A stretch of 64,000 nt of DNA from Hermodice carunculata. Taxonomy: Eukaryota > Annelida > Polychaeta > Eunicida > Amphinomidae. Under the pieces are notes generated by a model. That model saw nothing but the letters and a program-made list of their open reading frames with translations. It did no database searches and had not been told where the DNA came from. Positions 13,001 to 25,000 of this stretch are shown here, one piece after another; position 1 is the stretch's first letter, and each line of letters starts with the position of its first letter. The stretch is taken from positions 35,237,917 through 35,301,916 of the forward strand of contig OZ026625.1 of NCBI GenBank assembly GCA_964020975.1, given 5' to 3'. Position numbers and translations under genes: made by a program.

Positions 13001-16000
13001 ACTTGAGTATATGTTTACCATGACACCCAGGGTAGAGGTACAGTTAACGTATAGTCCCCATTTAAGCACAATATCAGAAACATGCCAGTATGTACCTGCC
13101 AAATATACAGTTATCTTTGTTTTAAAATTATGTGGGCGGGAGATATGGACAGCGTCAGCGTCAACTTGTATATCAGGAGAATAAGTTTATCATGAATGTT
13201 GCGTGTTTGTCAAGTCCTTACATTTGATTCTATAGTGCTCCCCACATCCCACATTTTACTCTAGACTTGGGCACAATGGTAATTCGGGCCCCGTATCGTA
13301 GATGCGTGAGCCCTGTAGTACTCAACAGGTTCATCTGTCTGTCTGTCTTCAAGTCCATCTGTTTTTCATTTCCGGACAAAAACTTTCCACATTATTATTC
13401 AACCTTCAAAGGTGGTCAAAGTATGCATCTAGGTCAAACCTTGGCTCAGATTGTTTATGGGTGACCTTGACCTCAAGGTCAAGGTCACAGGGGCTTAAAA
13501 CTAACATGGAGTTTTATGCAATATCTCCAGAACAATTCAATGCAAGCTCATCAAACTTAGTCACAGTATGTATTCATATAGGTCTTCACTACATTATGCT
13601 TTCTGTGACCTTTAGGTCAAAGGTCAATGTCAGGAGCATAGGAATGTAAATCTATTTCTGCGCAATATCTGTAGAAGTGCATGATAAAAGTGCATTATAT
13701 TTAGACACTTTATGTATCTAGAGGAGAGTTCACTTTTGACGTGTCACAAGTGATCTGAGGTCAAAGGTCAAAGGTCAAGGTCACAGGCCTGTTTGAAAAA
13801 TGTGTTCCATGCAGTATATAGAAGGATTTGAGAGAAATTCATCACACTTTATTGAAAAGTGGATTGAGGTAATACTTCAGTGAGGAACGCTGATGGGTGG
13901 CCTTGAGATCAAAGGTCAAGGTCATGAAGGCACTGCAAAGATATTGGTTTCTGTGCAATATCTGCTGAACTATGCGAGAGAAATTCATCATAGTTGACCA
14001 CCTTATGTATCCAGGTAAAATTTCAAGTTTGATCAGTCAAGCGTGACCTTGACGTCAGGTCAAGGTCATTGCACCTTTGGTAAAATGTGTTCTATGCAGT
14101 ATGCTCACGTCTGTAGGTTCCTAACGTAACAGTTTGTTGTCAATTTTGCATTTGTGCACCATGCCTCCTTTCATATTGCTAGTATTTTTTACAGATGGTG
14201 CTTTTGGCCACTACTTATAAATATGTACTGATGATCATTTATATGTAGTTGTTGTATTTGTGGGTATATGATTACAAAAACTTAAATTCCATATACAATG
14301 TGTGCTATGTATCTCCCACACTCTTATGAAGCTTTCCTCCAGGCCTAGTACTGCATACAGGGTACAACAGGATCCCTTCCTCCACACAATGTTGCTACTA
14401 AAGCAATGACATCCTTGTTTACATATATAAATTCAGTATGAAAGTCATGTCCTGGTAGAAAAAAAAGTTTTACATACATTAATTCAAGAGCAGGTTCGTG
14501 GTGGTTCAAACTTTCGTAGCATATGTATCTAGGTAGCTTAGGAATTCACGTGTGATTGCAGTTGAATGCCCTTGATGACCTGGTCATTGTTCTAGTTCAG
14601 ATAGATTCATATTACAAATGGGAGTCCAAAGTTTTTATTTGTGACCAGTGGCAGGAATGATATAGGACCACATGTAGAGTGTGTAGCTTAAGTAAAAAGC
14701 CCATCAGTTGCTTGTTAATAATAGCATACGGCCCATGTGTACATGTACCATATCACAATATTGATTTGAGGATAATACAGGTGTAATCATTCTTTCAAAT
14801 GTACTTGCTATTCAGGAGATAATCCCCAGACCATTGCAGAACTGCAGGAACAAATACATACTTTAAGAAACCAGCTGGAAGAAAGTGGGCGTTGGAACAC
14901 ATCCCTGCAGGCCCGTCTTAATCAGCAGCCTTCACAACAGCGTGGTGGGGGAGTAGGTGGCGCCACTGAGGACAAAGAACTGCAAACGTCACTGTCACAA
15001 GAACGGAGAGATCATACACATCTAAATGACACAGCAAGCTCAAATGACACCACTCGCTACCAAAGCTACCTGCCGTCTTTCTGTAAATTACCAGACATGT
15101 TGGATGAATCAAGTCTGTCTCAGATGTCGCCGGATGACCTTCAGGAAACTGTGAAAGCACTGAAGGAGCAACTTGTACAAGCTCACGCTCGAAATGAGGA
15201 ATTACAACAGCAGCTGAGAAGTCTGGAAGGAATGCGGGACATCCCAGGCCAGAACGACCAAGATGTAAATAACACAACGAATCCTTCAACTGCTGTGGAG
15301 TTACAAAAACAAGTGGAGCAGTTACAATTGATTGTGACAGAGACAAGGAAGCAGAAAATTGTCACAGAGAAACAGCTGGAGTCAATTTTAAGTGCTCCTG
15401 TATCAGACCGAGAGGCTAAAGTAGTTAACATACTTAAAGAACAATTGTCTCAAACTAGGGAGAAGTTGCGGCAGTCGCAAATAGCAAGACAAGCTAGTGG
15501 AGACGGGAAACCTGGTGAGACTGATCTCACGGGTAGGCCTAGCAACATTGATCTACAGAATAAAGTGAAACGTTTACGATCTCAGCTGCGTCATAGTGAA
15601 AATGTCAATAACTTACTCAAGCGACAGATAGAGTTAAATACAAAATGTGAAAGTGTCCCAGCAGGGTTCAACCCCGAACTTATTGTCCAGATGGCAAAGG
15701 AGATCGAACGATTAAAAGACGAACTTGAAAACAACAGACGCCAGTCTCAGGAAATGGAGGTCAAGAAATTGGCAAAGCCTCCATCTGGAAGTGGGAAGGG
15801 TTACACCTCGCAGCTTCCAGAGGCGGATGGTCAAGGGGGAACTATCTCAATGCCAGTGGAAGCACAACGAGCGCTTCAGCGTCAGATGGAAGGTATGCGG
15901 AGTGAACTGAATGATGCCAAGGTAAGCGGCAAGAGATTTGATGCACTTTTCTCAACATATTTTCCTGATTTGTTTTAGTTTCCAAATGTTCTGCATCAAA

Positions 16001-19000
16001 CAAAAGAAATATCAGAGTTACAAACGTTACTGTGTGGCACTTCAATACTGTCGTTTCTCAGATAACCCGGCACATAATCTTTCCCAAAAGGATTGGATCC
16101 CGCTGGATAATGAGTCAACAGCTTTCCTTGATGTGCTTTGCAGGGCCAGAAAATGCCTATGTCCTATTATCTGGGACAAGTAAAATTTGATGCAGGACAA
16201 GGGAAAATTCAGTAAAATAACATACATTAGTGGGGCACTTGTGACTTGTCCTTGGATAAGTACACCCATGATGGAATTTTCTTGCCCTGGCCTTGGATGC
16301 AATGTGCTGACAAAAGCTGTTGACTAATTTCCTGGATCATTCTTGATTAAAAATGAGAAACTAAGATGAAATTTAGAGCCTTCGACTATTTATGGTATTT
16401 TAAGCTGAGCTGAACTTGTAGATTGCTCATCCATCGGTCCTCAGTCTTCAACAATTCACTTTTTTTACATCTTCTAAAAATAAGAAAAAAATTGAACTGG
16501 CCAGGACATCGACAGACATGTTTGGGATGTACCTTACATATGTCTGTACCAAGTCAACAGGTCAAGTCAAATGGTCTCGCTCCATTCAAATTTGGAATTT
16601 AGGGGGGGGGGGTATTTTTTGGGGGAAAATCTCTCGAACCACATGGCCGATTGCATGGAAATTGTGATGGGATACTTCCGGTTACCCCAGATACCTTAAA
16701 TATTCATCAGACTTGAATTTCTGTAGCAGACTGAGTCCCTTCTTACATGAATCATACACTGGGTGAACCATAATGATGTTGAATGTATTGGTCCATGTAA
16801 ATGGGTTGAATTGGAAGTTTGGCAGTGTTTACTGAGTCCCCTAACCTGTGCATGGTGCATGATATTTTGTGATGTATATAGTGTGACTGTGGTATTTATC
16901 CCCAAATGAAGATTCAGTCTGTGGCTTACTGTATATCAAATTTTTATTATTAACCATTTTCCATCAGCAAGTAGTTTCAATTTTGGGTGTAAACCCTTGC
17001 CCACACAAATAGGCCAAAAGTGTCTGACTGTAAATTGTTGCAGGCTTTACTTTTTCAAAAAAAATTCCATGGTCATAGAAAACGTTTTTACACAGAAATG
17101 TTTATAAAATGTATCATCGATGCACACTCAAAGTCATTGGCTTTCCTTGGGAAGTGGTGAGTGCAATGCGCAGGACCCATGTCAAGGAAAGCTGCTGACT
17201 CACCATTATATCTGGTTAGGGAAGGGGTAAAGAATGTACATATGGTTCTACATCAAATAAAATTCACTGCAGTTCCATACGCCATGTGCACATCAAATTC
17301 CGGCCACAAAGCAAGGGTTTGACGCCAGGCGATAACGGGGGACGTGTGTGTCACATCACTGTCACTGGCAGGGCCATATGTTCATTTCTCACAAAAGAAG
17401 CTGTTTTTTTTGTTGAGAAATTTAAGTTCACAAATGCCAAACTGGTATTCATCCAGTACATCTCGAGCCATAAAGGAAAAAAATTCATCTGCCTTTAATA
17501 AGTATTCTTTATTTCCAAAATATTAGTAATATCCCGCTTGTCCCCACAGGTACCGACCCGTATCTCGCCATATCCCGCCAAGCGAGACTAGACAACCAAG
17601 TACGCAGTTCTGGTGGGAAATTAATATGCATATCTCCTATTGGTGCCAAAAATAATAATAGCAAGTTTCTCAAGTACTGCCCCATCAGTTGTAGAACCCC
17701 ATCGGAGCCCTTTTTATTTTCAGGAAATAAAATGGAAAATATTTTTGTCTACTATTGGCCCTCTTTAACATAATTTCAGGCTTTATTTTAACCCTTTTCT
17801 GACAAATATTGGTTGAAAATAATCATTGAAAAGTTGACTATTTGTGTGGTATAACCTGGTTCGCAGTGTCGTCAGGGCAACTGTTTTGTGATTTAGTTGG
17901 ATGTAATGGTGTATGTCTGGGATGAAGAGGAGGAGGTAGGTGTCTGCCATTAGTATTGATCAAGTGCACAGAATTTCCCCCAATGGCACTAATCCATCAC
18001 AGAGTCCACAATACTCCATATTTATGAATTTAAAATCACTGGATGCCACTGTGGTTGATGTGAGTTGTGTGGGTGAGGTGTATTTGCACTGTTAAGAAAA
18101 ATTGGTGTTTTCCTGTAGGCATAGACAAACAGAAGTAATGCTTGTATGATTAACTCCGCCAACTTGTCTGTCGGCAGAGTTTACAGGATGGGTCTGTTGT
18201 CCATGGTACTTTCACAATTACATTTTTGCCTTTGTCTCAAAAGCCATTGGCCAGATCATTTCCAAGCTAGTAGAGCTATACCTGGGATGAGTCTGCCAAG
18301 TTTCTTCAAATCATCATACTACAGTAATATTTCTATTTTGGATGAATTTTTGGATCATGTTAGGAGGAAATAAAAAACAAAAACAAAAAACAAATAAAAA
18401 TCTCTTAAGGGGCCTATGGCTTCAAAAATCCATAGAACACTTTTAGATACTAGACTTCACTATGTACTACAGGTGGTACTGCGATATTTTTAAAGTGTTT
18501 TTGTAGTTTTTGACTTAATCTCCTAAACCGTGGAGTGGAGTGGATTGTCTTAAAATGGATAGAAATATAGTTTTACATGATAATGTTGATCTCCAGCAAA
18601 GTTGTGCACAAAGAAGGAGTATTATAATTTATTCCATACTGATTTAATCTATAGGGACTATTAAAAATAGGTTGTTTTGACCCGTTTAGTCTGGTGAGCC
18701 GTTATCACCTAGGTGAATCCGATCTCTGACTTCCATAATTAGTGCAGTGTAATAGGTCGTGTACACCAGCACGGCTAGTTGTAAATCAGATAGTTCTTTT
18801 TGTCCAATCCTGATATCTCTTTGTAATTTAACTTTACAATTCTGTCAACAAAATCATGAAAATAGTGATCTAGGAGCATGAGATAAAAGGAAAATCAAGC
18901 TTGTGTTCATACTTGCATGACATTCATGATGGCTCAGTGTGTTTGGTACATGGAGGATCACCTGTGAAGCAGGCCAGAGGCCTGAGGCATGCTTTACTAG

Positions 19001-22000
19001 TGATCCCTCCGTGCTCCAAACGTATCTCATTATCGTGAAGAATGCTCATGCAGGTAAGCAAAAATCTCCTGTGAAGCTACTTAACATTGCATGGAAACAC
19101 TTCTGGGTACCCTTAGACCTTAATTTTTCAACAGGTGGTGCCGTGATTGTTTTCCATTTTTTTTCAATGAATTTTTGTATGTATTTTGACTTTTTCTCAC
19201 AAACCACCTGCTGTATTCTCTTCAAATGCGTGACTCAATCCCTACCAACCATGTGCATTTATTGGTACTACTGTAATTTTCTCTTATGCAATGAACGATA
19301 AAAATACATCTCATCATATTTACTATCAATGGTATACTAATGTTTGCTTATTTTATTTGTCCCAAGTCTGTACACCAGATCCACCTCAAATGTACCAGCA
19401 ATTTACTCTGGAAAATTTTTAGTAAAATTAGCTAAGTTAAGTATCTGGGTGAGTCATATTTCAACACAAAGTTAACCCTGCCAACCAAAGACAGGTGTTT
19501 CAGTGTTTTAAACTAGTTTGCATGATAAGTCCCCCACCAGGGGACTATAGGTTTGCACTGTGTCCTTCTGTCCGTCCTTCTGGCAAAACTTGTCCCAGCT
19601 ACTTTTTATACCGCGACACCTACACCTACCAAATTTGGTGGGCGGATATTTCTTCTTGGGGTAGCGGTGTGTCGTGCAGCAAATTTGGGTCACTGTGACC
19701 TTCACCTTTGACCCCCATAAAGATTTAGCTTTTCTGGGCTATATTTCCTATACCATAACACCTACATATTAAGTGACCATTTAACCTTGAAATTAGATTG
19801 GGGGGACTCCGATACTATCCAAAGCTAGGTCTCACCCAGATACATCATCCTATCACATTTCACTGAGGTTTGGTAAGTTTTCTGTTATCAGTCCACAATT
19901 CACATTTTCAACTTCTCCCAAACTGACAGCCAGATCCACTTCAAATCTGGTGGGGATGTACCTGGGGTGGGTCTCTACCAAGTCAGTCAAAATGATCACC
20001 ATTCACTGATTTTTGGATTTATTATGAATTTTTTTGTTCTTTTTGGGGGGCAAATCTTAAGAAATCTTCTCCAAAACCGCTCATCCAATTGCTTTGATAT
20101 CACACAGGAACACTTCTAGGGACTCCTGGTTCTTACTTTGATCACCAGGTGGTGCTGCAATTTTATTCTATTTTTAATGATTTTTTGCGTCTTTTTTGCT
20201 ATTTTTGACTTCTCCAGAACTGTCACTCAGATTCAGCTGAAATTTGGTGGATATATTTTTTGTGAAAGGGTCAAACAAATTTGTTCACCAGGTGGCACTG
20301 CAGTGGATTAAGGATTTTTAGTGATTTTTTTTTTTCAATTCAGGTGCTTATTGGTAAAGGCACCTTTCCTTTTGTTTACTGTGTAAGTCAATGAACATTC
20401 TAATGCTAGTTCAAATTTTTTACTTTGAAGAAGAAACTGTCAGCCAGATTGACTTCAAACTTAGTGGGAATGCACCTTGGGTGGGTCTCTACCAAGTTTG
20501 TCCAAATGATGATGCTCCAGTGATTTTTAAATTTTTTATGTTTTTTTTTTTTTTTTTGGGGTGAAAATCTTTTTAAAAGTTTTAATAGGAAAGTTTAACA
20601 TGAGGATTTCTTTTCATGGTTATAACTGACAAAAATTTTGCCAGATTTGTGTCAAATTTGGTAGGGGTGTACCTTTGATAAGTGTGCACCTATTTTGTGC
20701 AAGTGCTCATGCTCCAGTGATTTTTGGATTTTTGTTATGGACCTTGATGTTGGACATGTTAGTGTTCTTTTTTAAATAGTGGTCAGACTTACTCAGAACA
20801 TGAGTGACCTTGATACTATCCCAAGTTTACAGAACCACAAGTATGATGATTTTCTATGTTGGCTGAGCATGCACCCTTCACACAACCCTCTTGTTTTAAT
20901 AGTATTGAAACCACAATTTGACTGAGAATTTTAGATGAAACCTATCAAGATCACATGCCCCAGGTCAACAGCTTTCCTTGGTGTTGGTTAGGCTGTCAGT
21001 CTTCATTTAAGGGGGAAAGGGTTAAGTTATGATCATTTTTATCATCTGAGCTCAGTTCCAGCTGAAACTCAACATGCTCAACTCAGCTGAAGGCAGGACT
21101 TAGTTTGAGTTTTATGTGTCTGTAGCAGCCAAAGATGGGCTGTTCACGCAGCCTTCTTGTTTAAAAAATGCAGCTTGTCAGCCTTTGGAACTTGCAATAG
21201 GGATAAGGTGGGCAGAAAAATGAGTATCACTAAGCATCTGGTTAACACTTTCCTGCTGAAATTGCCCAAAAGTGCTGGGATGTAACCTATCATCTGCCCT
21301 AGACTCCAGAACAAGTGTGACCAGCATAAGGACACAGTAAGGAGTTGTAGGGCATTATCTTTTACACATATACAAGTAGTCAGTAAATGTAGCAAATAGT
21401 GACTTCCTGTTTCTATGATTTAATCCTTAAAGTTTCCTGCTGCAAACTGGCCAAAACTAACTGTTGGTCAAATGTCATCTGCTACAATGCTTTGCACTAA
21501 CTTTAACAGTAACAAAAACAGTTTGCATGAGAATTATAGATGACGCCTGTCAAGATGACATGATTGAGGTCAACAGTTTTCCTTGGCATGGGTAGGGTCC
21601 TTTTGCCCGAGCCATGCCAAGGAAATCTTTTAACTCAGTTTTACGTGGGGGTGGGAGGGTGCAAGGGAGAGAGTGTTCAGTATGTGTATGGAAGTGGACA
21701 TAGAAAGCTGCACTGTTTGAAATCTTTGCGTCATGCTTGCTCATGCATTGACCACATTAACCTGCAATGCCACACAAATTCACAGCATACAGAACCACAC
21801 AGACGAAGTTAGGACCAGTTGGTCCTCCCTTGTCCTCAGCTTGAGTAGTCGGCACAAGTTTGTCGTGTGAACCAGTGTCTCTATCGCCACGCCTGCATCA
21901 GCATCGTTAAATACAATTCAATCCAACCTGTGCACCATGTACACACACATGTCAGGGTACATTTAAATTGTGTAATCGTCAATTTAGAGCAGTGCAAAGT

Positions 22001-25000
22001 TGCCAGAGCATGTAAAGCTATATATTTTCACCACATTTAAATCAAACAGTTCACAGAATGTCCGTTGATTCGTCTTTGTTGCACCAGCTTCCTTCTATGT
22101 GATGTAAACTGTTGCAAGAAGTTGGAATTGGTATACATGTTTGATATTAAACTGTAGTGTCTTTTTAAGATTAACCTTTTCCCCCTTGAATTAAGACTGA
22201 GTCAACAGCTTTCCTTGGCATGGGTTGGGCACTAAGTGCCCAACCCATGCCAAGGAAAGCTGTTGACCTGGAGCATGTGATCTTGATAGGTCTCATGTAT
22301 ATTTCTCAGTCAAATTGTTTTTCAAAACTGTTGAAATTAGTTGAAAACACTGAAGCAGACGACATTTGACCACCGGCCGGTTTTGGCCGGTTTGAGGGGG
22401 AAAGGGTTAATACTGTGTTATGAAGATTATAGCCTGGCAAACCAATGAATCCATGTTAAAGCAAGGCAGTGATATGTCTGCTTTGCAGTCCATTCAAGCA
22501 TGATTCAATGTCATATCCTTGCAGTTGTACGAGTTGATATGTACACCCTCTGCAGTCTTATCTGGAAAAAATCTTTCTGCCTAGCACGAGCTCTGTGTTT
22601 ATCTTTACATATGATTGTGGAGTGGATGATACCTGAAAGTTGCTTGGTTCAGCAGGCAAACAATGACGCAACCTGCAAACAGGGCTGAACACTTTGCATG
22701 CACATGATGTACCCTTGCTGTGGATTAAGGAAAATTCTGATACAGGCAAATAAACTGGCAACCCACTTTCCCCAGAGGCTACCAAAAGTTTTGTTGTGAT
22801 AAATAGGGTCTAAATGTGGGGTGGACAAATGAGTTAGGCAGGGGGCACGTTAATTTTTGAAGCACTTGCCTGATGGACTAAGCAAAAAGTGATTGACATT
22901 TCCTGCTTCAAATGTATTTTCCTATTTTTAACTGTGGAAGTCACTAGTTTTTCAAAAATATTTATCATATTCATGTAGAAATTGATAGGGAAGAACTAGT
23001 TTGACTTGTAGTCCGCAAATTACCACACAATGATTCGTCTGCAAAGACCACTCTGCGAGTACTTTGGAAGAGAGGCCCGTGGAAGAACTGATCCTGGTGT
23101 AAATGAATTTTCATTGATAAGAAAAAGGTGTATATAGAGGCCTCTAGATACACCTTCTTTATGCAAAGTCAGAATTGTATGGTTTCTTATAATTTGTGAG
23201 TATGAGAGGCCACCTGCTGTAAAAGGCCACTTGGTGTGCTTGGGGTAGGTCTTGAGAGACAGTCACTACCATTCCCAGTTTGATTCCAGAAAAAAAAATG
23301 GGTGGAATATATTCAAAGATTTATCTAAACAATTTAATATGCCTTGCAGGTGCAGAATAAGTTGCTTCAGGGAAAACTTGCATCAACAGAGGCCACAGTG
23401 CGTAGCCAGACAGACAAGATGAAGTACTACCGAGGGATGCTAGAGGACACAGGATTGCTACCGCGTAGTCCTGTACGCAGCCACAGCGAGTCGAACATTA
23501 GCACTCTGTCCGCTTCTCCAGCAGGATCTCGTCAACGCCCTGTCTCAGTCTCCACCGAGAACTTAAGTGCACGAGGACGAGATGCGTCCCCGGCCAGGGC
23601 CTTGTCGCCAAGCCTCAGTCTTAAAGGACTCAATCTTGCCCAGTTTAAGGATTATGGAGCATCAAGTGATGTGGGAGAATTGAAAGACCAAGTTGGGGAA
23701 CTTAAGACCCAGCTTGGTCGCTACCATCGAATTATCCGTACGTTACAAAATAAGCTGCGTCATGCTAGCTCAGAAAGACTTAGCCAGAGAGACTTCTCAC
23801 CAGAGGATTATACAAAGGGAAAACTGGGGGAAGAGGTTGAGATGCTGAGGAGACAGCTAAGACAGGCGGAGGACAGTAATGCATCACTACAGAGACACCT
23901 GGTGGCCAGGCCAGGAGTTGATCAAAGTGCCCTCGTCAAGGTGAACATGCTAAGTACTGTGTAGAATACATGTAGTTCTGTACAGATTCACTGATTCCTC
24001 CCCTTGTTTTTGTCTTTGTTGTCCATGAAATGCGTGAATGTTGCGTGAACTTTCTTCACTAGTTTGAGCCTGTAAATTCTTTTAAAACCAAACTGGTCTA
24101 CTCCTCAGAAATTCTGATTTCTACATGTATATGTAGCACTCAAAAGAGACTTTGAAATAGCATAATCCCTCTCTTATAATGTGGGTGGTGGGGGGGGGGG
24201 TTCAAGGAGCAGACCTTGTTAAAACAAAACTCCCTTATAACAGAGGGATCTCTACCATGAAATTAATAATAAACAGCTTCATTCGCAGCCAAGGGACTAG
24301 AGTGTGTTATTAAAGTCTACCTTGTAATGGGGGGGGGGGGGGTTGTAAAGAGGGAGCACTGTACAATTAAGTATTTTATTAAGTCTCAGTTTTACAAGGA
24401 GATGTGCCATTGGGTAGTTCAGTGAAAATGGCTGAACTTAATACATGTTGTGCCAAATATTTATTTAGCCTACAAAATTCAGCTTCAGTTAAGGGTTTGC
24501 TCTTGTGCTGTGTTCATATGGCTGAGCTGCAGCATCAAACTGATGACTACTTCCATAATTCATAAAACCTTAACTCCTTGATGCTCATAGAGTGGTGAAG
24601 AACACCCGAGTTCAGCTACTATCCTTTTGCATGTGGCTTTGTTCCTTGGCCCAAATGTCACGAGAAAATGTGTTGACAGGGCCTTGGGTATGGTCAACGG
24701 TATGAAAGGCAGTAACCTTCACTATTTGGATTAATTCTCGAGAAACGTTTGTGGATTCTACTGTATGTCCCTTGTTGCAAGTGTAAAGGCCAAACATAGC
24801 GATAACTTATCTTGAAATAAGGACGTGTGACTGCATCACTGTGCTTACATTGTCTTATTTTTTCTACGCAGTCGCTCCAGAGTGAAAACCTGAGGTTGAA
24901 GAAACTGTTATCGAACAGCCAGGACCTGTGTGAGAGTCTGCAGACGAGGCTGCAACAGCTGACAGAATTCCTCAACGAACTGCTGCACCAAGATGAAAAT

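Larger units (their letters stand above)
13255..14110. repeat. AGGTCA-rich repeat block
   Basis: After gtctgtctgtctt the block repeats, about every 130-150 bp, a unit containing ctatgcagtatat / gcaatatctc, tcatcaaacttag-type text and one to four AGGTCA motifs, for example at 13461-13488, 13758-13783, 13911-13923 and 14042-14066. Typical body of a GTCC-type element. The open frames here are not coding. Confidence 0.7.

Noticed and set aside
14918-15431. Minus-strand open frames of 142 and 82 residues opposite exon 10
   Set aside because: They are antisense shadows of a long coding exon; the plus strand gives a coherent coiled coil, and the minus frames are Cys/Ser/Leu-rich without family features.
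16562-16625. Poly-G/T tract as a regulatory element
   Set aside because: It lies in a decayed GCTCAGCTGAC-type repeat whose other copies have similar runs at the same place.
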